Shown here: piece after piece, positions 9,195 to 18,121 of the stretch | How positions within the stretch are numbered: position 1 is the first letter of the stretch | Layout: each line of letters opens with the position of its first letter | Assembly (NCBI GenBank): GCA_003249035.1 | Contig: QBMK01000011.1 | Location: 1-64,000, forward strand | DNA: 64,000 bases | Direction: 5' to 3' | From: Pseudanabaena sp. | Lineage (GTDB): Bacteria; Cyanobacteriota; Cyanobacteriia; Pseudanabaenales; Pseudanabaenaceae | Made by a program: the position numbers and the translations under genes | Notes under the pieces: generated by a model | The model's input: only the letters and a program-made list of their open reading frames with translations | Databases searched by the model: none | Told to the model about the DNA's origin: nothing

Positions 9195-9266
9195 GATCGC
9201 CTCAGCAAGAAAGAGATCGTAGTTGTAATTATTGACGATGATGCTTACTAGTGTATTGGATTTCAC
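9195..9266 (-). pseudogene. Remnant of the N-terminus of a GT2 glycosyltransferase
   Basis: From a GTG at 9266 the minus strand reads VKSNTLVSIIVNNYNYDLFL then AEAI. This matches residues 2-23 of the intact GT2 enzyme (TTNPLASIIINNYNYDRFL, AEAI). Homology stops at about 9195. Its place just downstream of GT4 copy B is the same as the intact GT2's place downstream of copy A, so the whole ABC-end/GT4/GT2 block was duplicated and this GT2 copy was lost. Confidence 0.82.
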
Positions 9267-9288
9267 AATTTTCAGTTGTCTATTAATT

Positions 9289-10452
9289 TCATAGAATTGT
9301 CTCTAGTAATTGTTTAACTTGCTGTCCTGCAAATCCCCAATTAAGCCGAGAATCATACTCATTAAAAGCGGATAAAGCCAGATTTTTGTAATCACCATAA
9401 TTAGCAAACAAGTTAGTAATGTAATCACAGTAATCGGCGATATTGCTTTCTGTCGAAAATAATTGACCATTAAAACCATTGCGAATCATTGTTGGTACAC
9501 CACCTACTGTAGTAGACAAACAGGGAACACCTAGAGAGTTTGCTTCAGCAAATACGATTGGTGTGCAATCAGCGATTGTTGGTAAAATTAGAAAATGCGA
9601 TTCTAAGAGGATTTGACTAATTCGATCTTGACCTTCTGGAGTTGCTTTACTGATAAATCCTAAAGGTCTAACAAAGTCAGGTATTGGCTCGTCTAATATT
9701 GGTGGACAACCAATGATAGTTAACTCAGTTTTTAATCCCGATCTGTTTAATTTTTTAGCAACTTCATATGCTACATTCCCTCCTTTTCTGAACCAATCTA
9801 CACCAAGAAACAGCAACTTGCAGCGATCAGTGGGTCTTGCATCTATGACATCCTTAATCGTTTCGTGATTAAAAGGACTATTGACATTAGAACCAAATGG
9901 GATCACTTTTACCCTAGTAGGATCAGCACCATAGTCATGAATAGCAGACTGAGCTGCCCAGTCTGAGGAGTAAATAGCTATCTTCGCTTTTTGTAAAGCT
10001 AGCTTTTCCATTTGATGCCAATCGCGCAATACTGAATCACTTAGATTGGTATATATAGGGTAAAAGTCTTTAATGTTAGCAAAAGTTGCATCTGCCCAAA
10101 AGACTATGGGCTTGCTAGCTTCGAGATAGGCGATCGGGTTAACTGTGGCGCTAAAGATAACATCTATTTGCTTCTGCGAGCTGTGCAGTTTTTTACTTAC
10201 TTGCTCAGCATAATACCTCAGCGTCCTTATGTCAGAATCACTTTGATAATTGCTTTGCTCCATATACTTGTAGTAAAGACGCTTCAGCCTACGGATATTA
10301 TTTAAGCCCTTCGGTTCTCTTAAAGGACCAAAGTAGTCTAAAGAAATTGACTGATTTTTAATTGCTTTTGCAATATAGTAACCAGTCCCAGACCATTCGT
10401 TTGACCCTTTAAGTCTACTGGCATCATAAGTTGTGACATAAGCTATATTCAT
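9289..10452 (-). CDS. GT4-family glycosyltransferase, copy B of a tandem pair
   Basis: A 387-residue paralogue of the 7771-8928 protein, starting MNIAYVTTYDASRLKGSNEW. Substitutions are spread along the whole length, so the duplication is not recent and both copies look functional. The donor domain has CKLLFLGVDWFRKGG and LPTIADCTPIVFAEANSLG; in copy A the equivalent acidic loop reads AECYGV rather than ADCTPI, which may change specificity. It is flanked upstream by an ABC-exporter remnant and downstream by a GT2 remnant. Confidence 0.86.
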   Translation of the reverse strand: MNIAYVTTYDASRLKGSNEWSGTGYYIAKAIKNQSISLDYFGPLREPKGLNNIRRLKRLYYKYMEQSNYQSDSDIRTLRYYAEQVSKKLHSSQKQIDVIFSATVNPIAYLEASKPIVFWADATFANIKDFYPIYTNLSDSVLRDWHQMEKLALQKAKIAIYSSDWAAQSAIHDYGADPTRVKVIPFGSNVNSPFNHETIKDVIDARPTDRCKLLFLGVDWFRKGGNVAYEVAKKLNRSGLKTELTIIGCPPILDEPIPDFVRPLGFISKATPEGQDRISQILLESHFLILPTIADCTPIVFAEANSLGVPCLSTTVGGVPTMIRNGFNGQLFSTESNIADYCDYITNLFANYGDYKNLALSAFNEYDSRLNWGFAGQQVKQLLETIL

Positions 10453-10489
10453 CTCTTTACTCTGTTTCGCATAAAATTTATTTTTTGGA

Positions 10490-10612
10490 CTATAACTCTT
10501 GTCCTAATACAACATCTTGATAACTACCTGACTGTAAAACTTTCCCATGCTCAATTTGGTAAATGCGATCGCAATGCTAAATATTCGAGAGACGATAAGT
10601 AATAGAATATGG
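10490..10612 (-). pseudogene. Remnant of an ABC exporter C-terminus (copy B)
   Basis: The minus strand reads ITYRLSNI, a stop, HCDRIYQIEHGKVLQSGSYQ, DVVLGQEL and stop. It aligns with the exporter end (AHRLSTIEHCDRIYQIEEGK, VIKSGSYQEVVL). An internal TAG replaces the Glu of TIEHC, and no catalytic domain is left. It lies upstream of GT4 copy B exactly as the 8938-9030 remnant lies upstream of copy A. Confidence 0.83.
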
Positions 10613-10808
10613 TTAGTCTTTCGCTTATATTGCTCTCAAAGGTACTTAAACGTAAATATAGCCTAGTTAGCAAATAGTTATATTAAGGTTATAGATCAAA
10701 TACATTAAAAATTTTGCTTTAATATTGGTTAAGAAAGATATACGAAGATCGAGTCAAAATAATGTTTTACACGATCTTACAAGCCATAAAATTTTCATAA
10801 ATCACCAC
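10613..10808. other. Spacer holding duplicated block copy B
   Basis: About 10617-10695 repeats the block at 9040-9140 (CTCAAAG...TTAAACGTAAATATAG...AATAGTTATATTAA). The rest, to the rfbA stop, is AT-rich, with no open frame or recognised signal. Together with 10453-10489 this makes a 356-base stretch without an intact gene. Confidence 0.55.
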
Positions 10809-11882
10809 CTACATAATCTCAAGTTGAGAATCATCACCGACGAGGAACCTGAGAGCTTGAGGGCGTTTGGGGGAGACTTTCATTGATACTCTTTGACCGA
10901 TCACGCTATCGACGATGCGCTGATGAATACCTGTGATTTTGGTGTCGCAGAGAATCACGCTATGTTCGATGTCAGTGTCGATAATTGTGACCCGATCGCT
11001 AATGCTGGTATAAGGACCAATGTAGGCATGTTCAAGATGACAATTTTCGCCAATGATGACTGGCCCACGAATTTTGCAGCTAATCACCTTAGAACTCAAG
11101 CCAACCTCAACGCGACCGCTAATATTGCTATCACTATCGATATCTCCTAGATTCTGAGATTTTAATCTGGCATCAAGAACAATTTGATTAGCGGCAAGGA
11201 TATCGTCTTTCTTACCTGTATCTAGCCACCAGCCTTCTAATTCATCTGCTTCTACTTTTTGATTCGTATCGATTAGTTGTTGGATGGCATCAGTGATTTC
11301 TAGTTCACCTCTTGCTGATGGTGCAATATTGGCGATCGCAGAATGAATCGTATTTTTAAAGAAATACACGCCTACCAACGCTAGATTGGATTCGGGCTGT
11401 TTAGGTTTTTCGATTAATCTAATTACTCTGCCCTCTAGATCGATGGTGGCCACACCAAAGGCAGTAGGGTCAGCGACCTGACTTAGAAGGATTAGGGCAT
11501 CTAGTCGCTTTTGTTGGAAATTAGCTAAAAATTTATTTAACTCTGACTCGATTAGGTTGTCGCCAAGAAACATGATGAAGGAGTCATCACCGAGAAATAG
11601 CTGAGAAATTTTAACAGCATGAGCTAGTCCTGAGGGTGTGTCTTGGAGGATATAGGTAATATTTGCGCCAAAGCGATCTCCATTTCCTGTTTTACTTTTG
11701 ACTTCTTCACCAGTCTCGGGGCTGATGACAATGCCAATGTCGGTGATGCCTGCGGCGACGATACTTTCAATGCAGTACCAAAGGATCGGTTTATTGGCAA
11801 CGGGGACGAGTTGCTTTGCGCCAGTATAGGTAAGCGGGCGTAATCTTGTCCCTTTACCACCAGAGAGAATTAAAGCTTTCAT
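10809..11882 (-). CDS. rfbA: Glucose-1-phosphate thymidylyltransferase, long form
   Basis: It makes dTDP-glucose from dTTP and glucose-1-phosphate, the first step to dTDP-L-rhamnose. MKALILSGGKGTRLRPLTYT is the nucleotide-binding start; MFLGDNL and WWLDTGKKDD are further active-site blocks. At 357 residues it is the long variant, with a C-terminal left-handed beta-helix of hexapeptide repeats (VIIGENCHLEHAYIGPYTSI). The ATG at 11882 was chosen because it begins the conserved fold 4 bases after the rfbD stop; a longer in-frame extension would overlap rfbD. It is the fourth gene of rfbCBDA. Confidence 0.93.
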   Translation of the reverse strand: MKALILSGGKGTRLRPLTYTGAKQLVPVANKPILWYCIESIVAAGITDIGIVISPETGEEVKSKTGNGDRFGANITYILQDTPSGLAHAVKISQLFLGDDSFIMFLGDNLIESELNKFLANFQQKRLDALILLSQVADPTAFGVATIDLEGRVIRLIEKPKQPESNLALVGVYFFKNTIHSAIANIAPSARGELEITDAIQQLIDTNQKVEADELEGWWLDTGKKDDILAANQIVLDARLKSQNLGDIDSDSNISGRVEVGLSSKVISCKIRGPVIIGENCHLEHAYIGPYTSISDRVTIIDTDIEHSVILCDTKITGIHQRIVDSVIGQRVSMKVSPKRPQALRFLVGDDSQLEIM

Positions 11883-11886
11883 AGTT

Positions 11887-12756
11887 TTATCTAGCTTGGA
11901 TATAAGCGGCAAGAGCTTCTTGCCAAGGGCGCATTTTAAAAGTTGAGATGTCAGCAAGGCGATCGCTGATGATTGCCGAATTCATCGGTCTAGTGGCTTT
12001 GGTGGGAAAAGCCAAAGCAGGAATCGCCTCAATGGGATACTGAATATTAGCAAGGCGCAGCACCTGGCTTGCAAATTCATGCCAAGAACAACTACCAGCA
12101 TTTGCTCCATGCATAATACCTGAGGCACCTTCTTGCAAAAGTGCGTCGAGTAATCTAGCCGCATCATAGGTATAGGTGGGCGACATAAAAATGTCGTTAA
12201 CCACTTTGATCGGTTCGCCCGCCTTAGCTTTTTTGATCATCGTTTCCACAAAGTTACCTCCCTTGCCGCTCGCCCCTGCTTTGCCGAAGACACTAGAGAT
12301 TCGCAAAATTAGCGATCGCGGCGCAGTTTGCCGCACTAGGTACTCACCTGTGAGTTTGGATGTACCGTAAATATTAATCGGGGCTGGAATATCAGATTCT
12401 GTATAGGGATCTGGGCGATCTCCTCGAAACACATAATCGGAGCTGATATAAACACAAAAAGCGCCAATATCACGGCAGGCTCTAGCCACCTCTAACGCAC
12501 TGATCGCATTAACGTTAAAGGCTGTCTCAACTTCTTGCTCGCAATCATCGACACGGACATAGGCAGCGCTATTGATCACCACATCAAATTTCTGGCTTGT
12601 TAAAACCCGAGCGACCTCATCAGCTTTTCTAATATCAATATCAGCGCGAGTTAGGGCTGTGAGTTGATAGCGAGCGCTTTGCGAAAAATGACTGGCGATA
12701 TCCGAACCTAACTGTCCGTTTGATCCAATCAGAGCCACTTTTAGAGGATTACTCAT
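11887..12756 (-). CDS. rfbD: dTDP-4-dehydrorhamnose reductase
   Basis: It performs the last step, reducing dTDP-4-keto-L-rhamnose to dTDP-L-rhamnose with NAD(P)H. VALIGSNGQLGSDI is the Rossmann motif; the SDYVFRG, then INIYGTSKLTGE (YxxxK) and RISSVFG blocks are diagnostic for RmlD-type reductases. The length of 289 residues is typical. The ATG at 12756 overlaps the rfbB stop as ATGA, preferred over a GTG at 12768. Confidence 0.94.
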   Translation of the reverse strand: MSNPLKVALIGSNGQLGSDIASHFSQSARYQLTALTRADIDIRKADEVARVLTSQKFDVVINSAAYVRVDDCEQEVETAFNVNAISALEVARACRDIGAFCVYISSDYVFRGDRPDPYTESDIPAPINIYGTSKLTGEYLVRQTAPRSLILRISSVFGKAGASGKGGNFVETMIKKAKAGEPIKVVNDIFMSPTYTYDAARLLDALLQEGASGIMHGANAGSCSWHEFASQVLRLANIQYPIEAIPALAFPTKATRPMNSAIISDRLADISTFKMRPWQEALAAYIQAR

Positions 12757-13772
12757 CTGGCATACCACTGGTTGTAATGCTCTTGAAATACTTTCTTATC
12801 CTTAACCGCTTGCCACCAGTCAGAATTTTGTTTGTACCAAGCTACTGTTTGTGCCATACCGAGTTGAAAGTCCCATTGACGCTGCCATCCGAGAGATTCA
12901 GCAGCAATAGGATCGACGGAATAGCGATAGTCATGACCAGGGCGATCGCTGACTGATTGCATTAGTGATTCGGGGCGATCCAGCAAACCTAAAATAGTCT
13001 TGGCAACCTCGATCCCATTGACCTCCATTCGCGCACCAAGGTTATAGGCTTTACCGCTTGTACCTGCGTGCAACACCGTATCAATGCCCGAGCAATGATC
13101 TTCGACATATAGATAATCGCGGACAGCCGAGCCATCGCCGTAGATGGGCAAAGATTTTGATTCTAGGGCGTTGGTGATAAATAGGGGAATAATCTTTTCA
13201 GGGTATTGATACAGTCCGTAAGTATTGGAACCGCGCGTAATCACCACATCCAAGCCATAGCTAATGCCATAGGAAAAGACTAAATGCTCGGCTCCAGCTT
13301 TGGATGCAGCATAGGGACTGCGAGGTGACAAAGTATCTGTTTCTAAGGAATGGCGATCGCTTCCAACTAAATCCCCATAAACTTCATCGGTAGAAACGTG
13401 CAGAAATCTTTTGATTTGATATTTTCGCGCTGCTTCTAATAATATTAATGTACCTTCGATATTAGTGCGAATAAAGAGAAGCGGATCGCGCAGGCTGCGA
13501 TCGACGTGGCTTTCGGCTGCAAAGTTGAGGATTGCGTCCACCCCATTTACGGCTTTTTCGACATCTTCAGGATTCGCAATATCGCCTTGAATAAAGGTAA
13601 TGCGATCACGGACATCTTTGAGGTTATCTAAATTTCCCGCATAGGTCAGCTTATCTAAAACTACTATTTCCCATGTCGGATGATTGGCAAGGGCATAATG
13701 CACATAGTTAGAGCCAATAAACCCCGCACCACCTGTGACAAGTACCTTTTGAAATTTTGTGACTGAACTCAT
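12753..13772 (-). CDS. rfbB: dTDP-glucose 4,6-dehydratase
   Basis: It converts dTDP-glucose to dTDP-4-keto-6-deoxyglucose. VTGGAGFIGSNYVHYAL is the NAD-binding start, HVSTDEVYGDL holds the Thr-Asp-Glu catalytic set, and SPYAASKAGAEHL gives the YxxxK pair. At 339 residues it has normal RmlB length. Its ATG overlaps the rfbC stop and its stop overlaps the rfbD start, so these three genes are tightly coupled. Confidence 0.95.
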   Translation of the reverse strand: MSSVTKFQKVLVTGGAGFIGSNYVHYALANHPTWEIVVLDKLTYAGNLDNLKDVRDRITFIQGDIANPEDVEKAVNGVDAILNFAAESHVDRSLRDPLLFIRTNIEGTLILLEAARKYQIKRFLHVSTDEVYGDLVGSDRHSLETDTLSPRSPYAASKAGAEHLVFSYGISYGLDVVITRGSNTYGLYQYPEKIIPLFITNALESKSLPIYGDGSAVRDYLYVEDHCSGIDTVLHAGTSGKAYNLGARMEVNGIEVAKTILGLLDRPESLMQSVSDRPGHDYRYSVDPIAAESLGWQRQWDFQLGMAQTVAWYKQNSDWWQAVKDKKVFQEHYNQWYAR

Positions 13773-14314
13773 ACAAATAACTCCGCTTCTTTTAACAATT
13801 TGCCAACCGCATCTTTAGCGGATAGAACTGGTATTCCTTCAAGTTGCCATGAGATCTCTAGCTCAGGATCATTCCACAATAAGCATCTCTCTTCACTAGG
13901 TGTATAGTAATCTGTGGCTTTATAAGCTATTTCTGCAAAATCAGATAGAACCGCAAAGCCATGGGCAAATCCTGCGGGAATCCATAGCTGCTGATAGGTT
14001 TCGGCACTTAGAATGTAACTTACCGATTTACCAAATGTTGGTGAACTTTGTCGCAGATCTACAGCTATATCCTGAATTGTGCCTGCTAAAGCTCTTACTA
14101 ATTTGCCTTGCGGTCTGCCAATTTGATAATGCAATCCACGTAAAACGTTCTTCTGCGATCGCGAATGATTGTCTTGAACAAAGGTGACGTCTATACCTGT
14201 TTTTTCGGCAAGAGCTTTTTGGTTGTATGACTCATAAAAAAATCCCCGTTCATCATCAAATACCCTAGGGGTGATCAGTAAAACATCAGGAATTGCCGCT
14301 ATTTCAACTTTCAT
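13769..14314 (-). CDS. rfbC: dTDP-4-dehydrorhamnose 3,5-epimerase
   Basis: It epimerises C3 and C5 of dTDP-4-keto-6-deoxyglucose. The 181-residue cupin-fold protein shows RVFDDERGFFYESYN at the start, DNHSRSQKNVLRGLHYQ (catalytic His region) and IPAGFAHGFAVLSD. It follows the ABC exporter by 39 bases and is the first of the four rhamnose genes, so the cluster is probably one transcript starting upstream of the exporter. Confidence 0.94.
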   Translation of the reverse strand: MKVEIAAIPDVLLITPRVFDDERGFFYESYNQKALAEKTGIDVTFVQDNHSRSQKNVLRGLHYQIGRPQGKLVRALAGTIQDIAVDLRQSSPTFGKSVSYILSAETYQQLWIPAGFAHGFAVLSDFAEIAYKATDYYTPSEERCLLWNDPELEISWQLEGIPVLSAKDAVGKLLKEAELFV

Positions 14315-14353
14315 GCAAATTTCGCTAAACTTTTTTAAACGCTCAATTTGTCT

Positions 14354-16147
14354 TTAGGAGATACCTAAAACAACTTCCTGATAGCTACCTGATTTTATTA
14401 CCTTTCCTTCTTCGATCTGGTAAATGCGATCGCAATGTTCAATAGTCGAAAGTCGGTGAGCAATGATAATAATCGTTTTGCTTCCACTTAAGGCTTTAGT
14501 TGCTTCAGTTACAAGATACTCTGTCTCATTATCCAGAGCAGCTGTAGCTTCATCAAATATCAAGATTTCCCTTTGATGATAAAGAACGCGAGCAATCCCA
14601 ACCCTTTGCCTCTGCCCCCCAGACAATAATATTCCGCGTTCTCCCACAAGAGTATGAACCCCATTTGGTAATTGTTCAACTACATCCTTCAATTGAGCCA
14701 TCTCAATAGCTTTTTGTAGCTTTTCTTTATCAATTAAATTATCAGGGATCCCAAATGCAATATTTCTTTCTAAGGTATCATCAGTTAAAAAAATCGTCTG
14801 CGGTACATAACCTAGTAAATTTTGCCAAGCACGCAAATTATCGTATACCGATGAACCATCAACTTTTATGTCCCCAAATTGTGGTGTAAAAAGCCCCAAA
14901 ACAATATCTACAAGAGTTGTTTTGCCAGATCCAGATTTTCCGATTAGTCCAATGGATTGTCCTTTATGTATTTTTAGCGAAATGCCATCCAGTGCTTTTC
15001 GGTTAGAGTTTGGATAAGTAAAAGTGAGTCCATCTAGGGTTATCTCTTCCTCAAAAGACATAGGCTGAATATCTAGACTTGACAGAAATATATCTGATTG
15101 ATCTTTGGATTCTAGTTCTGATATCAGATTTTCTTTCTCAAGATTTTTAAGATCAAAAAATAATTGATCTACCGCAAATGTATTCGCTCGAATCACATTT
15201 AATCCAGACACTAAGTTGCCCGATGCTGGAAGCAAGCGGATAGAGGCAAGTGCAAAAATTCCAAGGACTGCATTAAGGTTGTCTCGGTTCTGATTTAAAT
15301 TGATATATAAAAGTGTAAAGACCACTAGAAATGTAATCATAAATGCTTCGATTACATAGCGAGGAAGATTCCCATATCCTTCTGCCAAACTCGTATTTCT
15401 AGAGAACTTCTGGGCTTGTTCCTTCATTTGCTGCTCAAAATAGGATTCACAACCTATTATCCGCGTCTCTTTCAGTCCACCCAACCCATGATTGAGAATT
15501 CGGATCATTTCACCAGAAGCTTGCCAACCATCATGAGTCCATGTAGTTAATCGTGGTTTCATCAGTTTGAGTAAGCCCACCATGACTAATAAAAGCATGG
15601 CGATTAGAAGAAGAGCCATAATATTAGTCTTAACCAGTAGAGCCATTAGCGAGACTACAACCAGCATATTAGATGTAGATGTTAAAACCCCCATAACGAC
15701 TCCAACAGAAACTTTATCTGTAGTGGCAGTAATATTCTGAATCAGTTTTGCAGAATTAATATTCAAATGAAAGTCGTAAGGAGCCTCTATATATGCATTC
15801 ATCAATTTGCATGATAATTCGCCTTTTAAGTTATAACCAAATTTAAAAACTGATTTTTGAGCATGAAAGCTCAAAAATGCTTTGACGTAGAAAGCAACAA
15901 CTACCACAATACCTAAAGTAAGTATAAATTGCTGCTCTGAGTAAAAATGTATATTCGTATATATCTGCTTTAACCAAATATTATTCTGAATCAGTTCTGG
16001 ATTAGTTGAGATTGCTATAAATGGTCCAATAATTCCCGTCCCAAATACTTCCAATCCAGAAATGAATAAAAATGTAAATAGCATAGAAATAAGAGCACTA
16101 TGATGACCCTTAGTTAGATACAGAAGCTTCGATGTAAATTTAGTCAT
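14354..16147 (-). CDS. ABC exporter with fused membrane and ATPase domains (PglK/MsbA-like)
   Basis: A 597-residue half-transporter. The N-terminal ~330 residues carry about six membrane helices. The ATPase half has Walker A GLIGKSGSGKTT, signature LLSGGQRQRVG, Walker B ILIFDEATAALD and the H-loop IIAHRLST. It likely flips a lipid-linked oligosaccharide, or exports glycan, for this locus. It is the first gene of the minus-strand cluster. Two remnants of its 3' end lie upstream of the GT4 pair, showing that it once existed in more copies. The substrate is inferred from the neighbours. Confidence 0.88.
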   Translation of the reverse strand: MTKFTSKLLYLTKGHHSALISMLFTFLFISGLEVFGTGIIGPFIAISTNPELIQNNIWLKQIYTNIHFYSEQQFILTLGIVVVVAFYVKAFLSFHAQKSVFKFGYNLKGELSCKLMNAYIEAPYDFHLNINSAKLIQNITATTDKVSVGVVMGVLTSTSNMLVVVSLMALLVKTNIMALLLIAMLLLVMVGLLKLMKPRLTTWTHDGWQASGEMIRILNHGLGGLKETRIIGCESYFEQQMKEQAQKFSRNTSLAEGYGNLPRYVIEAFMITFLVVFTLLYINLNQNRDNLNAVLGIFALASIRLLPASGNLVSGLNVIRANTFAVDQLFFDLKNLEKENLISELESKDQSDIFLSSLDIQPMSFEEEITLDGLTFTYPNSNRKALDGISLKIHKGQSIGLIGKSGSGKTTLVDIVLGLFTPQFGDIKVDGSSVYDNLRAWQNLLGYVPQTIFLTDDTLERNIAFGIPDNLIDKEKLQKAIEMAQLKDVVEQLPNGVHTLVGERGILLSGGQRQRVGIARVLYHQREILIFDEATAALDNETEYLVTEATKALSGSKTIIIIAHRLSTIEHCDRIYQIEEGKVIKSGSYQEVVLGIS

Positions 16148-16278
16148 TTAGAATTGAGAGTCCTATAAAAATACAAATAATCATCTCGTCAGTTATAAAT
16201 TTTTATTTTAACATGATTGATTTTTCCTTTTAGAGATTATTGTAGTGCTATCTGTATTTTAGAGAAACTCTTGAAAGT

Positions 16279-16435
16279 CTATAGTGCCAGCAATTCTCAT
16301 TATGAAAAATTTGGCTTGATCTGACATCAGCTATTGAGAATAGCCGCAATAGCTGCCCTTGAAAAGCCTATACCCTCGTTCAAAGTTTGATTGCTTAGGC
16401 AAATAAAAAAGTCATAATGAGAATTTCTGCTATAG
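16279..16435. mobile_element. Miniature inverted-repeat element (IS630/Tc1-like ends)
   Basis: CTATAGTGCCAGCAATTCTC ATTATGA at the left pairs with TCATAATGAG AATTTCTGCTATAG at the right, as imperfect terminal inverted repeats of about 24 bases around a 157-bp non-coding core. A TA dinucleotide flanks both tips, as expected for IS630/Tc1-type insertion, but a TA match is weak evidence. It lies in the 744-base gene-free stretch 16148-16891; the rest of that stretch, apart from the second element at 16727, shows only AT-rich DNA. Confidence 0.55.
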
Positions 16436-16726
16436 GTCTGTTTATCTTTACTAATATTCATTAGTTTAATAAAATACTAAAGCTTGAATTAAAAATGTTG
16501 ACTTCATACTATAATTACAAAGATCAGAGTTAGCTGATAATTATGTTTAAGTTATTTTTATGATCAAAGACATATAAATGCTTTGTGGGAAACGGTTAAC
16601 TAAATTTTAATCGACGTATTTGCGGATTTTTTATCTGCATGAAGTGGTAGTGTCAGAACTCATCCCACATTGGCTGTCCAGTGCATGAACATGAATTTTT
16701 AAAAGCTAATGTAAGGAATTAAATTT

Positions 16727-16885
16727 GGCTCAATAGGTGTTTCGGGGAGGTGCTTTAGCTTAAATAGCTGAAATGCCTTATGTGCAATAGTTTTAGCATC
16801 GGAGGTATTTGATGTCTGAAACGCCTGTCATCAAAAGCATTGAGCCGTTTATCATGTTTGAACTCCCCGAAGCAGCTATAGAGCC
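16727..16885. mobile_element. ISL3-type MITE, 159 bp, with 8-bp target duplication
   Basis: The left end GGCTCAATAGGTGTTTCGGG and right end (read inward) GGCTCTATAGCTGCTTCGGG form inverted repeats of 23 bases with few mismatches. The flanks are the same 8 bases, TTAAATTT, at 16719-16726 and 16886-16893. The core has no transposase. It shares its left terminus with the larger element cut at base 1, so that element could mobilise it. It sits immediately after pdxH; the target duplication includes the first bases of the pdxH stop codon without changing the protein. Confidence 0.87.
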
Positions 16886-16891
16886 TTAAAT

Positions 16892-17533
16892 TTAAGGGGC
16901 TAGCCTTTGAATTTGCCATGATTGATTCGATTCTGGCTGAATATATAGAAAGCGATCGTGTAAGCGGTTAGTGCAGCCTTGCCAAAACTCAAAGCTATCG
17001 GGCACTACCCGATAGCCACCCCAAAAATCTGGTAGAGGTATCTCTCCATCTAAAAACTTGTTCTTAATCTGTTCAAATTGCATCAGAAGAAGCTGTCTTG
17101 AAGAAATCACCGAACTTTGTTGAGAAGTCCAAGCTCCTAACTGGCTGCCTCTAGGTCGCGAGGTAAAATATGCCAATGACTCGGCTGTAGAAACTTTTTC
17201 GGCAGTTCCTGTAATGTGGATTTGCCGTTGAAGTGGCAACCAAGTGAATAGAATCGAAACTCTGGGATTTGCATTGATCTGAGTTGCTTTACGACTCTCA
17301 TAATTTGTAAAGAAAACAAATCCATTGGTGTCAAAATATTTCAGCAATACTGTCCGCATAAATGGCTGACCTTGTGCGGAAACTGTCGATAAGGTCATGG
17401 CATTTGGCTCTAGCAACTCAGCATTACAAGCTTGCTGAAACCATTTCTCAAATTGCTTAAAGGGATCGTCATGAAGATCCTTGCGCCTAAGCTCTCCTTG
17501 TTTGTAATCTTCTCTTAGTGCATGAATATCCAT
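16892..17533 (-). CDS. pdxH: Pyridoxamine 5'-phosphate oxidase
   Basis: It oxidises pyridoxine or pyridoxamine 5'-phosphate to pyridoxal 5'-phosphate using FMN and oxygen. The 213-residue protein has the FMN-binding RTVLLKYFDTNGFVFFTNY block, SRKATQINANP, RPRGSQLGAWTS, and the conserved C-terminal WQIQRLAP. The complete C-terminus shows that the MITE directly after the stop has not damaged it. Confidence 0.95.
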   Translation of the reverse strand: MDIHALREDYKQGELRRKDLHDDPFKQFEKWFQQACNAELLEPNAMTLSTVSAQGQPFMRTVLLKYFDTNGFVFFTNYESRKATQINANPRVSILFTWLPLQRQIHITGTAEKVSTAESLAYFTSRPRGSQLGAWTSQQSSVISSRQLLLMQFEQIKNKFLDGEIPLPDFWGGYRVVPDSFEFWQGCTNRLHDRFLYIQPESNQSWQIQRLAP

Positions 17534-17542
17534 TTTTTTTGA

Positions 17543-17968
17543 CTACTCAATATTGGTATTATAAAGAACTACGTTTTCTTGTTCGTTGGGATCGTTACGT
17601 GAAATGATCGCATGGACTGCCTCAGTATCGCTGAGATTATGCGGTTGATGTGGCACACCAGCAGGAATAAACAGGAAATCACCTGCTTCATTAATTACTT
17701 ACTGTTTTAAACCTTTGCCATAGCGAGTTTCTACCCTTCCTTTGACCAAATAAATCGCGGTTTCATAGTCACGGTGGAAATGTGGCTCAGCGGAGCTTCC
17801 TGCGGGAATGATCGCCAAATTCATCGAAATACCCTTTGATCCCGCAGTAGATCCTGAAATACCGACAAAATAGGGCAGTTTTTGCAAGGTTGCGGTTTCA
17901 CAATTAGGCCGTACAGTGATGATTTGGCTTGAGTTATCAAGAAATTGCTCGGAATCAGCATTAGTCAT
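17543..17968 (-). pseudogene. Cupin-domain protein interrupted by one in-frame stop
   Basis: The frame runs 141 codons but has a TAA at 17699-17701. Before it lies cupin motif 1 (EPHFHRDYETAIYLVKG) and after it motif 2 (EAGDFLFIPAGVPHQPHN), then NDPNEQENVVLYNTN and a normal stop. Both metal-binding motifs are intact and in frame, so one base change would restore a typical small cupin of about 140 residues. It may be a fresh pseudogene, a readthrough case or a sequencing error. It lies 9 bases upstream of pdxH. The start ATG at 17968 is assumed. Confidence 0.8.
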
Positions 17969-18121
17969 GGCAACTAGAATAAAGTTTTTTAATAACAGTA
18001 CTTGCAGGAAAGTGATCGCTATACATCATTAATCATATTCTCAGCGAAAAAAGTTAAGATGGTAGACTCTAAGTATAGTTTTCGATAATTCTTGTAATAA
18101 ATAAGGTCACGACATCAAGTT

